Notes under the pieces: generated by a model | The model's input: only the letters and a program-made list of their open reading frames with translations | Told to the model about the DNA's origin: nothing | The model's database searches: none | Shown here: positions 39,098 to 49,568 of the stretch, in pieces | Layout of the letters: every line of letters starts with the position of its first letter | Numbering within the stretch: position 1 is the stretch's first letter | NCBI RefSeq assembly: GCF_900460245.1 | Contig: NZ_UHIP01000001.1 | Location: 62,001-126,000, forward strand | DNA from: Vibrio fluvialis | Lineage (GTDB): Bacteria > Pseudomonadota > Gammaproteobacteria > Enterobacterales > Vibrionaceae | Reading direction: 5' to 3' | Length of the DNA: 64,000 bases | Translations under genes and position numbers: made by a program

Positions 39098-41299
39098 ATG
39101 CGCCCAACTATTGCCCGTGTTGCCTTGCCGGTGCCACTGGATAAGCAATTTGATTACCTGATTCCCAGCCATCTGTTTCCGATCATCGGCGGACGGGTGT
39201 CGGTGCCGTTTGGCCGCCAGACGCTGGTCGGCATCGTCACGGCACTGGTGCAGGAATCGGAATTTCCGCGTGAGCAGTTAAAAGTGATCAAAGCGGTGCT
39301 GGATTCGCAGCCCGTGTGGCCGGAGACCCTGTACCGCCTGCTGCACTGGTGTAGCCAGTTTTATCAGTATCCACTCGGCGACACGCTGGCCAATGCGATG
39401 CCGGGTGCGCTGCGCAAAGGCAAACCAGCCGATTTTGCCAGCAGTAAAGAGTGGCAGATTACCGAACGTGGCCGTGATCAACTGATGCAGGGGTTTGGCC
39501 GGGCGATTAAACAGGCTCAGGTGATGCATTTGGTGCAATCAGGTCCGGTGGCGCATCAGATCATGCTGGATGAAGAAGTGTCCAGTGCCACATTGAATAC
39601 CTTGCAAGACAAAGGTTGGATTGAAGTCACTGAAAAGCAGCCTCAGTTTCGCCCGTGGCCGAAGGAGATTGAAGCTCAGGTGGATAAACCTAGGCTCAAT
39701 CAGGAGCAGGCGATTGCGATTGCATCGGTGAACAGTCAGCGTGGTTTTGGTTGTTATCTGCTGCAAGGCGTCACGGGGTCGGGTAAAACGGAGGTTTACC
39801 TCAATCTCATCAAGCCGGTGTTGGAAGCCGGGCGGCAAGCGTTGGTGCTGGTGCCGGAAATTGGCCTCACGCCCCAGACCATCAACCGTTTTCGCAAGCG
39901 TTTTGATGTGCCGGTCGAAGTGATTCACTCGGGGCTGAATGAAACGGAACGCCTCAATGCCTGGCTGGCGGCGCGCGATAAAATTGCGGGCATTGTGATT
40001 GGCACGCGCTCGGCGCTGCTGACACCGTTTGCCGATCTCGGCATCATTATTGTCGATGAAGAGCACGACGCCTCTTATAAACAACAAGACAGCCTGCGTT
40101 ATCACGCGCGGGATGTCGCCGTCATGCGCGCCAATCTTGAGCAGGTGCCGATTGTGCTGGGTTCGGCCACGCCGGCTCTGGAAACGCTGCACAATGCGCT
40201 GACGGGTAAATATCATCATCTGCAACTGACGCAGCGCGCCGGAGCGGCACTGCCGACCACTAACCGGGTGTTAGACGTCAAAGGCTTATATCTTGAAAGT
40301 GGCTTGTCGGCACCGCTGATCGCCGAAATGCGCCGCCACTTGTCGCAAGGCAATCAGGTGCTGTTGTTCCTCAACCGTCGCGGTTTTTCGCCCGCGCTGA
40401 TGTGCCACGAATGTGGCTGGATTGCCGACTGTCAGCGCTGCGATGCCTACTATACCTATCATCAGTACAGCAATGAAATCCGCTGCCACCATTGTGGTTC
40501 GCAGCGTCCGGTGATTCACCAATGTCAGGGCTGCGGCTCGACGCATCTGGTGACCGTCGGTGTCGGCACCGAGCAGCTGGAAGCGCAGCTCGGTGAGCTG
40601 TTTCCGGAATACAAAGCGATTCGTATCGATCGCGACAGCACGCGCCGCAAAGGCAGTCTCGAATCGGCACTCAACGCGATTCGCCGCGGCGAATATCAAA
40701 TTCTGATCGGCACGCAGATGCTGGCCAAAGGTCACCACTTCCCCGATGTGACGCTGGTAGCGCTACTGGATGTCGATGGCTCGCTGTACAGCAGCGATTT
40801 TCGTGCCTCTGAGCGTCTGGCGCAGCTGTTTATTCAGGTCGCCGGCCGTGCGGGCCGAGCGAGTAAACCCGGCGAAGTGGTGTTGCAGACCCATCATCCC
40901 GAGCACAGTTTGCTGCAAGCTTTGCTGAATAACGACTACAACCATTTTGCCGAGCAGGCGTTGGCTGAGCGCAAACTGGCGCAATTGCCGCCGTACACTT
41001 ATCTGACCTTGTTTCGCGCCGAAGGCAACCAGTCGCCAATGGTGGAAGATTTTCTGCGCCAGGTGAGACACACCTTAGAAGCGCATCCGCTGTGTGAACA
41101 GGGCTGCATGGTGCTCGGCCCAACTCCTGCACCTCTGGCAAAACGCGCGGGCAAATTCCGCTGGCAATTATTGCTGCAGGCGCCGAGCCGTTCAGTGATG
41201 CAAAAGCTGCTCGCCAGTGCCAAACCTGCGATTCAGTTGCTGCCGCTGGCGGGGAAAGTTCGCTGGTCATTGGACATAGAACCACAGGATCTGAGCTGA
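39098..41299 (+). CDS. priA: Primosomal helicase PriA (restart of stalled replication)
   Basis: 733-residue superfamily 2 3'-5' DNA helicase that rebuilds replisomes at abandoned forks. N-terminal fork-binding domain; Walker A LLQGVTGSGKTEVYLN near 220-235; DEEH in IIVDEEHDASYKQQD near 322; a zinc module with Cys pairs (CHECGWIADCQRCD, CHHCGSQ, CQGCGS) near 440-490; and the helicase C motif VAGRAGRASKPGEVVLQTHH near 583. Length normal. Confidence 0.98.
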   Translation: MRPTIARVALPVPLDKQFDYLIPSHLFPIIGGRVSVPFGRQTLVGIVTALVQESEFPREQLKVIKAVLDSQPVWPETLYRLLHWCSQFYQYPLGDTLANAMPGALRKGKPADFASSKEWQITERGRDQLMQGFGRAIKQAQVMHLVQSGPVAHQIMLDEEVSSATLNTLQDKGWIEVTEKQPQFRPWPKEIEAQVDKPRLNQEQAIAIASVNSQRGFGCYLLQGVTGSGKTEVYLNLIKPVLEAGRQALVLVPEIGLTPQTINRFRKRFDVPVEVIHSGLNETERLNAWLAARDKIAGIVIGTRSALLTPFADLGIIIVDEEHDASYKQQDSLRYHARDVAVMRANLEQVPIVLGSATPALETLHNALTGKYHHLQLTQRAGAALPTTNRVLDVKGLYLESGLSAPLIAEMRRHLSQGNQVLLFLNRRGFSPALMCHECGWIADCQRCDAYYTYHQYSNEIRCHHCGSQRPVIHQCQGCGSTHLVTVGVGTEQLEAQLGELFPEYKAIRIDRDSTRRKGSLESALNAIRRGEYQILIGTQMLAKGHHFPDVTLVALLDVDGSLYSSDFRASERLAQLFIQVAGRAGRASKPGEVVLQTHHPEHSLLQALLNNDYNHFAEQALAERKLAQLPPYTYLTLFRAEGNQSPMVEDFLRQVRHTLEAHPLCEQGCMVLGPTPAPLAKRAGKFRWQLLLQAPSRSVMQKLLASAKPAIQLLPLAGKVRWSLDIEPQDLS

Positions 41300-41344
41300 T
41301 TTTGCTTATTGTTGCTTTTATCAGAAAAGTAAAATCCTTCTTAT

Positions 41345-41360
41345 CGTGATTAAAATCACG
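41345..41360. promoter_or_regulatory. CRP site upstream of cytR
   Basis: CGTGATTAAAATCACG has both GTGAT and ATCAC half sites at the correct six-base spacing, against the consensus TGTGATCTAGATCACA. It is about 245-260 nt before cytR in a 304-nt gap. A second partial site (TTGTGATGC) follows at once. CRP control of cytR is known in E. coli. Confidence 0.7.
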
Positions 41361-41603
41361 CTTGTGATGCAAAATTTGTTAATCAGACCGTAACTTTCTA
41401 TGCGGAAACGAATAGACTATTCGCAACATTTTGTCAGTGAAACGTTTTCGCTGCATAAAATCGAGCTTAAGTTCGTCCAAAGCGGTATCAGACGTTGGGT
41501 AAAAGGAGTGCCGAACTTCTGAATGTAATTGGACAACTCGCAATCCCATAATCATAAAAAAGTGCAATTGCACGATGAGAACCGAGAAAGAGGGTAATTA
41601 CAC

Positions 41604-42611
41604 ATGGCGACAATGAAGGATGTTGCCCAGCTTGCAGGCGTTTCGACGGCGACGGTCTCGCGCGCTCTGATGAATCCCGAAAAAGTTTCAGCCTCAACCC
41701 GTAAGCGGGTCGAGGAGGCAGTTTTAGAAGCTGGCTATTCACCGAATTCTTTGGCCCGAAATCTGCGCCGCAATGAGTCAAAAACCATTGTCGCGATAGT
41801 GCCGGATATCTGTGACCCTTATTACACAGAGATCATTCGTGGTATCGAAGATGCTGCAATGGAACACGGTTATCTGGTGCTGCTGGGCGACAGCGGACAG
41901 CAGAAAAAACGTGAAAGCTCATTTGTGAACCTGGTGTTTACCAAACAAGCGGACGGCATGTTACTGCTGGGGACTGACTTGCCGTTTGATGTGAGCAAAC
42001 CCGAGCAGAAAAACCTGCCACCGATGGTGATGGCGTGTGAGTTTGCGCCGGAGCTTGAGCTACCTACGGTACACATTGATAACCTGACATCGGCGTTTGA
42101 AGCCGTGAACTATCTGACTCAGATGGGGCACAAACGTGTGGCACAAATCGCCGGACCGGAAGCCGCGGTGCTGTGTCAGTTTCGTCAGCAAGGTTATCAG
42201 CAGGCGCTGCGTCGTGCGGGTATCACTCGCAATCCGACCTACAGTATGAGTGGTGACTTTACTTTTGAGTCCGGAGCCAAAGCGGTGCGTCAATTATTGG
42301 CCCTGCCTGAGCCACCAACGGCTATCTTCTGTCACAACGATACCATGGCGATTGGCGCGATTCAGGAAGCGAAACGTCTGGGACTGCGCGTACCGCAAGA
42401 TCTCTCTGTGGTGGGCTTTGATGACATTCAATTCGCCCAGTACTGCGATCCACCGCTGACGACCATCTCTCAGCCTCGCTACGAGATTGGCCGTCAGGCG
42501 ATGCTGATGATGCTGGAATTGCTGCGTGGTCATGACGTGCGTGCCGGCTCACGTTTGCTGGAAACTCAGCTGGTGGTGCGTGAGAGCGCAGCGCCGCCTC
42601 GTTCGATGTAA
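41604..42611 (+). CDS. cytR: LacI-family repressor CytR
   Basis: 335 residues. Helix-turn-helix at the N-terminus (MATMKDVAQLAGVSTATVSR) and a periplasmic-binding-like sensor domain (IVAIVPDICDPYYTEIIRGI onward; HIDNLTSAF; CHNDTMAIGAIQ). CytR represses nucleoside uptake and breakdown together with CRP and is released by cytidine; in Vibrio it also affects biofilm and competence genes. Position between priA and ftsN is the conserved one. The ATG at 41604 follows GAGGG. Confidence 0.95.
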   Translation: MATMKDVAQLAGVSTATVSRALMNPEKVSASTRKRVEEAVLEAGYSPNSLARNLRRNESKTIVAIVPDICDPYYTEIIRGIEDAAMEHGYLVLLGDSGQQKKRESSFVNLVFTKQADGMLLLGTDLPFDVSKPEQKNLPPMVMACEFAPELELPTVHIDNLTSAFEAVNYLTQMGHKRVAQIAGPEAAVLCQFRQQGYQQALRRAGITRNPTYSMSGDFTFESGAKAVRQLLALPEPPTAIFCHNDTMAIGAIQEAKRLGLRVPQDLSVVGFDDIQFAQYCDPPLTTISQPRYEIGRQAMLMMLELLRGHDVRAGSRLLETQLVVRESAAPPRSM

Positions 42612-42740
42612 GCAGCTTCAAACCTGACATTTCCTTGAAATAAGCGGCGTATTTTGATGCGCCGCTTCCATTTCCGCTCTGTTATCTGCCGCGAAACTGC
42701 TTTAACATGTGGGCAAAATTGTCAACTTTTGAATTTGTCT

Positions 42741-43298
42741 GTGGCTAATAAAGATTATGTAAGGCGCGGTCGTAGTCCGAAAAAGCCGACCCCCAAAAAA
42801 GCAGCTCCTCGACGTAGAAAACCTTGGCGTAGTGGCCTGTTGGCGACGCTATTGGTTGCCGGTTTTGGCTATGGGCTGTATCTGCTCAATCAGGATCCTG
42901 AGCCGCCGAAACCCACTCCGGTCGTGGTGGATACCAAGCCGAAATCCGTCAGCAAACCTAAAGCGACTAATGAATTGCCACCGCCTCCGACGGAGAAGTG
43001 GGATTATGTTGAATCACTGCCGAGTCGTGAGATTGAGGTCAAAGCCAAAGAGCTGCAGGTCTCCGATATTCCTTACGTGATGCAGTGCGGCGCGTACAAA
43101 AATATGCAGCAGGCGGAAGCGCGTAAACTGGATATCGCCTTCCAAGGGTTGAGTAGCAAAATCCGCAAGAAAGAAGACAGCAGCTGGTATCGCGTGGTCC
43201 TCGGTCCGTACAAATTCAAACGCGATGCGGAGCGTGATAAACACAAACTGCAACGCGCTAAAATTGAACCTTGTGCGATTTGGAAAGAGCAGCAGTAA
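42741..43298 (+). CDS. ftsN: Cell division protein FtsN
   Basis: 185 residues from a GTG at 42741 giving M(V)ANKDYVRRGRSPKK. Short basic cytoplasmic part, one membrane segment (about 33-50), a Pro-rich periplasmic linker and a C-terminal SPOR domain (YVMQCGAYKNMQQAEARKLD near 111-130; WYRVVLGPYKFKRDAERDK) that binds denuded septal peptidoglycan. FtsN triggers constriction. The frame is open to 42654, but alignment of ANKDYVRRG with known FtsN N-termini supports the GTG. The ribosome site is weak. Confidence 0.9.
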   Translation: MANKDYVRRGRSPKKPTPKKAAPRRRKPWRSGLLATLLVAGFGYGLYLLNQDPEPPKPTPVVVDTKPKSVSKPKATNELPPPPTEKWDYVESLPSREIEVKAKELQVSDIPYVMQCGAYKNMQQAEARKLDIAFQGLSSKIRKKEDSSWYRVVLGPYKFKRDAERDKHKLQRAKIEPCAIWKEQQ

Positions 43299-43315
43299 TC
43301 TCGTGAACAACAGAA

Positions 43316-43344
43316 ACGCCCGGACTTTGTGCCGGGCGTTTTTA
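43316..43344 (+). terminator. Terminator of ftsN
   Basis: ACGCCCGG and CCGGGCGT arms followed by TTTTT, 18 nt after the stop. Confidence 0.9.
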
Positions 43345-43365
43345 CTTTGTGCTGACGATTCAATC

Positions 43366-43393
43366 CTTGAATTTTGATTTTCCAGCCTCATAT
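43366..43393 (+). promoter_or_regulatory. Sigma-32 (heat-shock) promoter of hslVU
   Basis: A perfect -35 CTTGAA (43366-43371) and a -10 CCTCATAT (43386-43393; consensus CCCCATNT) 14 nt apart, about 40 nt before the hslV start. Confidence 0.8.
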
Positions 43394-43433
43394 ATCCACT
43401 ATCTTGATAGTGAAAACCACAAAGGGGTTCATC

Positions 43434-43988
43434 GTGACTACCATCGTATCTGTACGTCGTAATAACAAAGTTGTCATCGCAGGTGACGGACAAGTCTCGC
43501 TTGGCAATACCGTAATGAAAGGCAATGCGCGTAAAGTTCGTCGTCTGTACAACAACAAAGTATTGGCCGGATTCGCGGGTGGTACGGCGGACGCATTCAC
43601 GCTGTTCGAACGCTTTGAAAGCAAACTGCAAATGCATCAGGGGCACCTGACAAAAGCCGCGGTAGAGCTGGCCAAAGATTGGCGCAGCGACCGCGCACTG
43701 CGTCGCCTTGAAGCCATTTTGGCGGTAGCCGATGAAACGGCATCGCTGATCATCACGGGTAATGGTGATGTGCTGCAGCCAGAACACGATCTGATTGCGA
43801 TTGGTTCCGGCGGTAACTTTGCTCAAGCGGCAGCGATTGCCCTGTTGGAAAATACCGATTTAGACGCACGTGAAATCGCAGAAAAAGCGCTGACGATTGC
43901 CGGTGATATCTGCGTGTTCACTAACCATCATCACACCATCGAAGAACTGGAAATTCCTGAAGGCTTATTGCCTGCAGCGGCAGAATAA
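43434..43988 (+). CDS. hslV: ATP-dependent protease peptidase subunit HslV
   Basis: 184-residue proteasome-like peptidase forming the HslVU (ClpQY) double ring. After Met removal the catalytic Thr is first in [39 protein letters not shown] follows near 45. Start is GTG at 43434 after AAAGGGG. The frame is open further up but would place residues before the catalytic Thr. hslU starts 41 nt later. Confidence 0.97.
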   Translation: MTTIVSVRRNNKVVIAGDGQVSLGNTVMKGNARKVRRLYNNKVLAGFAGGTADAFTLFERFESKLQMHQGHLTKAAVELAKDWRSDRALRRLEAILAVADETASLIITGNGDVLQPEHDLIAIGSGGNFAQAAAIALLENTDLDAREIAEKALTIAGDICVFTNHHHTIEELEIPEGLLPAAAE

Positions 43989-44029
43989 TAATCGCGTGTG
44001 ATTTGCCACCGAATTTGAAGGAAACCATT

Positions 44030-45361
44030 ATGTCTGAAATGACTCCTCGTGAAATTGTCCATGAACTGAATCGTCACATCATCGGTCAGGACAAAGCAAA
44101 ACGCGCGGTTGCAATTGCTCTGCGTAACCGCTGGCGCCGTATGCAGCTTGAAGAGAGCCTGCGTGTGGAAGTTACGCCAAAGAACATTCTGATGATCGGC
44201 CCAACGGGTGTGGGTAAAACCGAAATTGCCCGCCGTCTGGCGAAACTGGCCAATGCGCCGTTCATCAAAGTTGAAGCCACCAAGTTCACCGAAGTGGGCT
44301 ATGTGGGCAAAGAGGTGGAAACCATCATTCGCGATTTGACCGACGTCGCTGTGAAGATGACCCACCAACAAGCAATGGAAAAAGTGAAGTTCCGCGCTGA
44401 AGAGCAAGCGGAAGAACGCATTCTTGATGCTTTGCTGCCACCGGCACGTGATGCCTGGGGCCAAGCGGAACAGAACGATGAATCCTCCAACACGCGTCAG
44501 GTATTTCGTAAGAAACTGCGTGAAGGCAAGTTGGATGACAAAGAGATCGAAGTGAACGTGGCAGTGCCGCAGATGGGCGTGGAAATCATGGCGCCTCCTG
44601 GTATGGAAGAAATGACCAACCAGCTGCAGGGCTTGTTCCAGAATCTGGGTGGTGACACCAAGAAAAAACGTAAACTGAAAATCAAAGATGCGTTCAAAGC
44701 GCTGACGGAAGAAGAAGCGGCGAAGCTGGTTAATCAGGAAGAGCTGAAAGAGCAGGCGATTTACAACGTTGAAAACAACGGCATCGTGTTTATCGATGAG
44801 ATTGACAAGATCTGTAAGCGCGGTGAAGTGTCTGGCCCTGATGTCTCTCGTGAAGGCGTACAACGCGACTTACTGCCCCTGATTGAAGGCAGCACAGTAT
44901 CCACCAAGCACGGCATGGTTCGTACCGACCATATTCTGTTTATTGCGTCGGGTGCATTCCAGGTGGCGCGACCTTCGGACCTGATCCCAGAACTGCAAGG
45001 CCGTCTGCCAATCCGCGTTGAACTGGAAGCGCTATCAAGCGATGACTTCAAACGTATTCTGACTGAGCCAAAAGCTTCGCTGACCGAACAGTACATGGCA
45101 CTGATGAAGACGGAAGACGTTGACATCTCCTTCACGGAAGATGGCATCAAACAGATTGCTGAAGCCGCATGGCAGGTGAATGAAACCACCGAAAATATCG
45201 GTGCCCGCCGCCTGCATACGGTAATGGAGCGTCTGATGGATGAAATCTCGTTTGACGCCACCGAGAAAGCCGGTGCAAGTCTGACGATTGATTCGGCTTA
45301 TGTGCGCTCCAAACTCGGAGAGCTGGTCGAAGACGAAGATCTCAGCCGCTTTATTCTGTAA
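44030..45361 (+). CDS. hslU: HslU ATPase (unfoldase of HslVU)
   Basis: 443 residues, equal to E. coli HslU. AAA+ ring that unfolds substrates such as SulA and feeds HslV. Walker [18 protein letters not shown] near 57-73, Walker [12 protein letters not shown] near 250-260, the I domain between them, and the C-terminal tail ending LSRFIL that inserts into HslV. ATG at 44030 after GAAGGAAA; the upstream in-frame ATT-TTG codons are not used. Confidence 0.98.
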   Translation: MSEMTPREIVHELNRHIIGQDKAKRAVAIALRNRWRRMQLEESLRVEVTPKNILMIGPTGVGKTEIARRLAKLANAPFIKVEATKFTEVGYVGKEVETIIRDLTDVAVKMTHQQAMEKVKFRAEEQAEERILDALLPPARDAWGQAEQNDESSNTRQVFRKKLREGKLDDKEIEVNVAVPQMGVEIMAPPGMEEMTNQLQGLFQNLGGDTKKKRKLKIKDAFKALTEEEAAKLVNQEELKEQAIYNVENNGIVFIDEIDKICKRGEVSGPDVSREGVQRDLLPLIEGSTVSTKHGMVRTDHILFIASGAFQVARPSDLIPELQGRLPIRVELEALSSDDFKRILTEPKASLTEQYMALMKTEDVDISFTEDGIKQIAEAAWQVNETTENIGARRLHTVMERLMDEISFDATEKAGASLTIDSAYVRSKLGELVEDEDLSRFIL

Positions 45362-45367
45362 TTTCTG

Positions 45368-45396
45368 AGCCCACCTTGATCTGGTGGGCTTTTTCA
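45368..45396 (+). terminator. Terminator of hslVU
   Basis: AGCCCACC-TTGATCT-GGTGGGCT followed by TTTT. Confidence 0.9.
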
Positions 45397-45449
45397 TATT
45401 ACGCACTTGGGCGTATACTGAAGCCAATGTTGATCAATTGTTCGTTCTC

Positions 45450-46367
45450 ATGAATAACTCATTACGTATCTGGTTTGATGCCGCACGTCCTAAGACGTTG
45501 CCTCTGGCACTGGTTTCCATTTTTACCGGCAGCGCGCTGGCGTTTTCGTCCGGACACTTTTCACTGCCGATTGCGTTGCTGGCCCTGCTGACCGCCACCT
45601 TATTGCAAATTCTGTCCAATCTGGCCAATGATTACGGCGATGCAGTAAAAGGCACCGATAACGAAAAACGTCTCGGCCCCATGCGCGCCATTCAGTCGGG
45701 CGAAGTGTCGCTGGCCGACATGAAGCGGGCGATAGTCATCAATATCGCTCTGACGATTATCGCCGGGCTGGCGTTAGTGTTCTACGCGCTGGATAGTCTG
45801 GAAAGCATTCTGGCCTTCATTGGCTTAGGCGTGCTGGCGATGATGGCGGCGATTGCGTACACCGTAGGCAACAAACCCTACGGTTACGTGGGCCTTGGTG
45901 ATTTGTCGGTGTTCCTGTTCTTTGGCCTGCTGGGCGTGTCTGGCACTTACTTCCTGCACACTGGCCACATCGAGTGGAGCCTGTTTCTGCCGTCGCTGGG
46001 TTGCGGTTTGATGGCGGTGGCGGTGCTCAACGTCAACAACATGCGCGATATCGAAAACGACGCCGAGTGCGGCAAGCGTACCGTACCTGTGCGTTTGGGG
46101 CAGCAGCGTGCGAAAACCTACCACTTTCTGCTGCTGACAGGCGCTGTGCTGGCGTTTGCCAGTTACCTGCTGATGCAAGGCAAGCCGCTGTGGATCAGCC
46201 TACCGTTTCTGCTGAGCCTCATTATGGTGACCAAGCATGGCCGCGCGGTGTGGGTCTCTGAGAAACCAGCGCAGATTGCTCCGATGTTGCCAGTGATCGT
46301 CAAGTGTTCACTCGTCACTAACCTTTTGTTTGTTGGAGTGGTTATAGCTCAAACTCTGACGAGTTAA
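45450..46367 (+). CDS. menA: 1,4-dihydroxy-2-naphthoate octaprenyltransferase
   Basis: 305-residue UbiA-family membrane enzyme with about eight or nine segments; attaches the octaprenyl chain to dihydroxynaphthoate to form demethylmenaquinone, needed for anaerobic respiration. The first Asp-rich motif is NDYGDAVKGTDNEKR near 58-72 and the second NMRDIENDAECGKRTVP near 193-209. The ATG at 45450 gives the normal N-terminus (MNNSLRIWFDAARPKTLPLA); the frame is open to 45384. No clear ribosome site. Confidence 0.95.
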   Translation: MNNSLRIWFDAARPKTLPLALVSIFTGSALAFSSGHFSLPIALLALLTATLLQILSNLANDYGDAVKGTDNEKRLGPMRAIQSGEVSLADMKRAIVINIALTIIAGLALVFYALDSLESILAFIGLGVLAMMAAIAYTVGNKPYGYVGLGDLSVFLFFGLLGVSGTYFLHTGHIEWSLFLPSLGCGLMAVAVLNVNNMRDIENDAECGKRTVPVRLGQQRAKTYHFLLLTGAVLAFASYLLMQGKPLWISLPFLLSLIMVTKHGRAVWVSEKPAQIAPMLPVIVKCSLVTNLLFVGVVIAQTLTS

Positions 46368-46442
46368 TTTGCACTCTGTCATTGCATTGACTTACTGACC
46401 CGATATACTCGTTGAAAGACTGTTCGTAAAGAGACTAAGGCT

Positions 46443-46970
46443 ATGGAATATAACACCTCTGCGTTATGTGATATCTATCTCGACCAAGTGGATGTGGTAG
46501 AACCCATGTTTAGCAATTTCGGTGGCTGCGCGTCATTTGCCGGCCAGGTCACGACCATCAAGTGTTTTGAAGATAACGGCCTCATTCGTGAGACGCTCGA
46601 GCAAGATGGCCTAGGGCGTGTACTGCTGATCGACGGTGGCGGTTCACTACGCCGTGCTCTGCTTGATGCTGAACTGGCGGCCATAGCCGAAGAGAACGAA
46701 TGGGAAGGCATTGTCGTGTACGGCTGCGTGCGTGAAGTCGATGAGCTGGAAGACATGAGCATCGGCATTCAGGCGTTGGCATCGATTCCGGTTGGCGCTC
46801 CATCACAAGGTATCGGTGAAGTGGATATACCGGTTAACTTTGGTGGCGTGACGTTCCTGCCGGAAGATTACCTCTACGCCGACAATACCGGTATCATCCT
46901 GTCGCAGGAGCCGCTCAATACGGCTGACCTAGACAGCGAAGAAGATGAAGTGGAAGACGAACTTCTCTGA
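46443..46970 (+). CDS. rraA: RraA, regulator of ribonuclease activity A
   Basis: 175 residues; forms a trimeric ring that binds RNase E and lowers its activity. It begins [20 protein letters not shown] and contains [20 protein letters not shown] near 59-78 and [19 protein letters not shown] near 90-108. The acidic tail ([14 protein letters not shown]) extends beyond the core. In E. coli rraA also follows menA. Confidence 0.97.
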   Translation: MEYNTSALCDIYLDQVDVVEPMFSNFGGCASFAGQVTTIKCFEDNGLIRETLEQDGLGRVLLIDGGGSLRRALLDAELAAIAEENEWEGIVVYGCVREVDELEDMSIGIQALASIPVGAPSQGIGEVDIPVNFGGVTFLPEDYLYADNTGIILSQEPLNTADLDSEEDEVEDELL

Positions 46971-46977
46971 ATCAGAT

Positions 46978-47010
46978 TGAAAAAAGCCAGCATTGAGCTG
47001 GCTTTTTTGT
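46978..47010. terminator. Terminator between rraA and the MATE gene
   Basis: AAAAAAGCCAGC and GCTGGCTTTTTT arms can serve both convergent genes. Confidence 0.93.
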
Positions 47011-47030
47011 TGCTATCACTTTGGTCTGAG

Positions 47031-48392
47031 TTAGTGTTGACCGGGCAGTGCCATGCCTTCGCGCAGATAGCGGCGGCGCAGTAATAACGCATACAGATAG
47101 CCCGACAACCCGCCGAGGACGTTGCCGAGCGCAATCCCGATGAACAGTCCTTCAATGCCGTACAGAGTCGACCCGAGCCATGCAGATGGCAGAGTGAACA
47201 GAAACAGGCGCATGAAGCTCCATTGGAAAGCTTTGAGCGGTAAATGAAGCGCGTTGAGCGCCGACACCAGCATCATCACCACACCCTGAAAACCATAACT
47301 GAACGGCACCACCAGCAGGTAATGCCACAGCAGATCGCGCACCGCTTGCTCCTGCGAAAACAGCGCGGCCAGCGGAATACTCAGCGGTACCATCATGATG
47401 AAAACCAACAACTGAAAAATCAACGAGAAGCGCAGGCTTAAAAACAGGCCGGAAAAGCTGCGGGTCGGATTTTGTGCGCCGAAGTTCTGCGCCATAAACG
47501 GCGTCAGGGCGGAAGTCAGCGACATCAGCACCAGGATCAGAATCGATTCAATGCGCTGCGCCGCACCGTATGCGGCCACTGCGGCGGTACCGTGGCTGGA
47601 AAGCATCATCATCAGTAGTGCTCCGGAAATCGGACTCATCGCCGTAGACAGCGCTGCAGGCGTGCCAATCTTGAGGATCTGCTGCCAGTCGTGGCGCAGA
47701 GAGGCAAAATGTGGCGGTGCCAGTAGACGATCGCGTTTGACTAATACGTAGAGTGAGCCAATCAAGGCGCCCAGCCAGGAAAAGGCGCTGGCAATGGCAG
47801 CGCCCTGAATACCGAGCTCCGGAAACGGACCATAGCCAAAAATCAGCAACGGATCGAGACAGCCGTTAATCGCGCCCGCCAGCATCATCATCTTAGCCGG
47901 AGTTTTGGTATCGCCAGTGGCACGAATCGCGCTGTTGCCCGCCATCGGAATAACCAGCAGCGGAATAGTGAGATACCAGACCTGCATGTACTGCTCAATC
48001 AGCGGAATCAGTTCGGCTTTGGCGCCGAGCAGCAAAAATAGCGGTTCGATGGTGAAAAAGCCCAGCGTACAGGCGATGGCGACTAAGGTGACCGCCAGCA
48101 GTAACCCGTGAGTAGAAAAGCGCGCGGCATTAGAGGTATCGCCCTGACCCAGCAGACGACCGATACTGGTCGACAGCCCCACGCCTATGCCCATGGTGAT
48201 GCAGTTGACGCCGAAGGTCACCGGAAAGGTGTAACTGATGGCGGCCAGTGCATCGGTGCCCAATAGCGAGATGAAAAAGGTGTCGACCAAGTTAAACATC
48301 AAGATCGCGACCATGCCGAAAATCATTGGGATCGTCATCTGGCGCAGTACATTGGGAATAGGGGCGGAGAGCAGGCCGTGTTTGTCGTGCAT
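47031..48392 (-). CDS. MATE-family multidrug efflux protein
   Basis: 453 residues with about 12 membrane segments in two repeated halves, the layout of Na+- or H+-driven MATE exporters. It begins MHDKHGLLSAPIPNVLRQMT; conserved parts are MFNLVDTFFISLLGTDALAA near 32-51 and GDTKTPAKMMMLAGAINGCLDP near 163-184. V. cholerae has several MATE pumps; I cannot tell which one this matches, so no symbol is given. It is a single gene converging on rraA. Confidence 0.92.
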   Translation of the reverse strand: MHDKHGLLSAPIPNVLRQMTIPMIFGMVAILMFNLVDTFFISLLGTDALAAISYTFPVTFGVNCITMGIGVGLSTSIGRLLGQGDTSNAARFSTHGLLLAVTLVAIACTLGFFTIEPLFLLLGAKAELIPLIEQYMQVWYLTIPLLVIPMAGNSAIRATGDTKTPAKMMMLAGAINGCLDPLLIFGYGPFPELGIQGAAIASAFSWLGALIGSLYVLVKRDRLLAPPHFASLRHDWQQILKIGTPAALSTAMSPISGALLMMMLSSHGTAAVAAYGAAQRIESILILVLMSLTSALTPFMAQNFGAQNPTRSFSGLFLSLRFSLIFQLLVFIMMVPLSIPLAALFSQEQAVRDLLWHYLLVVPFSYGFQGVVMMLVSALNALHLPLKAFQWSFMRLFLFTLPSAWLGSTLYGIEGLFIGIALGNVLGGLSGYLYALLLRRRYLREGMALPGQH

Positions 48393-48522
48393 ATACCCTT
48401 CTTACATCACGCGGCAACGTGCGTCACTCAGGTAAGCAGGCAGCCAGTTACAGGGAAGAAGTCGCTAGGATACTCGATCTTGCCTGCGGGCACTAGCCGA
48501 GCCAAGTTCACGGAGCCTCAAC

Positions 48523-48554
48523 AAAAAAAGGCCGGCGATGCCGACCTTTTTTCT
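48523..48554 (-). terminator. Terminator of tpiA
   Basis: AAAAAAAGG..CGGC-GAT-GCCG..CCTTTTTT, one mismatch in the stem, just beyond the stop. Confidence 0.88.
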
Positions 48555-48565
48555 TCAATAAGCGA

Positions 48566-49336
48566 TTACGCTTTTGCTTTTGCTGCTGCTTTCGCGATCG
48601 CTGCAAAGCTTTTCGCATCCAGAGACGCGCCGCCAACCAGGGCACCGTCGATGTCTGGTTGTGAGAAGTAAGCTTCTGCGTTTTCTGGTTTAACAGAACC
48701 GCCGTATTGGATGATAACTTGTGCTGCAACGGCTTCGTCTTTTGCTGCGATCAGAGCGCGAATAGAGGCGTGGATGCGTTGCGCATCTTCAGCAGTTGCT
48801 GCTTTACCAGTACCGATTGCCCAGATTGGTTCGTAAGCGATGATTGCGCCGTTCAGAGCTTCAACGCCGTATGCGTCGATCACTGCGTTGATTTGACGTG
48901 CACATACTGCTTCCGTTTCGCCCGCTTCGTTTTGTGCTTCAGTTTCACCGATACAGAAAACTGGAGTCAGACCGTTTTCTTTCAGGAATGCGAATTTCTG
49001 CGCAACAAACTCGTCTGATTCGTTGTGGTAATCACGACGCTCAGAGTGACCGATGATGATGTGAGACGCACCGAAATCTTTCAGCATGGCTGGAGACATG
49101 TCACCAGTGTACGCACCGCTGTTGTGCAGGTCAGTGTTCTGTGCACCCAGGATCATTTTGTTGCCGCCTTCTGCAATCAGACGCTCAGCCAGATCCAGGT
49201 ACAGTGCTGGTGGAGCTACTGCCACGTCAACACCCGTTACACCTTCAAGTTCCGCATTCAGACCAGTCAGCAACTCAGTAACCATTGCTTTGCTGCCATT
49301 CAGTTTCCAGTTCCCCATCACTACAGGACGACGCAT
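48566..49336 (-). CDS. tpiA: Triosephosphate isomerase
   Basis: 256 residues. Interconverts dihydroxyacetone phosphate and glyceraldehyde 3-phosphate. Catalytic Lys in [10 protein letters not shown] near 12, His in [11 protein letters not shown] near 97, Glu in [11 protein letters not shown] near 169, and the phosphate-binding YGGSVKPEN near 211. Single-gene unit on the minus strand. Confidence 0.98.
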   Translation of the reverse strand: MRRPVVMGNWKLNGSKAMVTELLTGLNAELEGVTGVDVAVAPPALYLDLAERLIAEGGNKMILGAQNTDLHNSGAYTGDMSPAMLKDFGASHIIIGHSERRDYHNESDEFVAQKFAFLKENGLTPVFCIGETEAQNEAGETEAVCARQINAVIDAYGVEALNGAIIAYEPIWAIGTGKAATAEDAQRIHASIRALIAAKDEAVAAQVIIQYGGSVKPENAEAYFSQPDIDGALVGGASLDAKSFAAIAKAAAKAKA

Positions 49337-49568
49337 AGGAATATCTCCAATTTAAATGAATAAAAAAAACGTGACTGCGAAAGAATATAACAGATAAAAC
49401 TACGCAGATCATGACTCCGGTCATGACTTTCTGGGATCTTGTTTGATGAGGCGCAAGGCCGGGAAGTGATCTGCTATACAGAATAGAGGCCATTCGCTCG
49501 GATTTTGTGCTGCGTCTTGTTATTACTGTCAGTTCAGTATGGGGAAAATAACAAACAAGGAAGTAGAT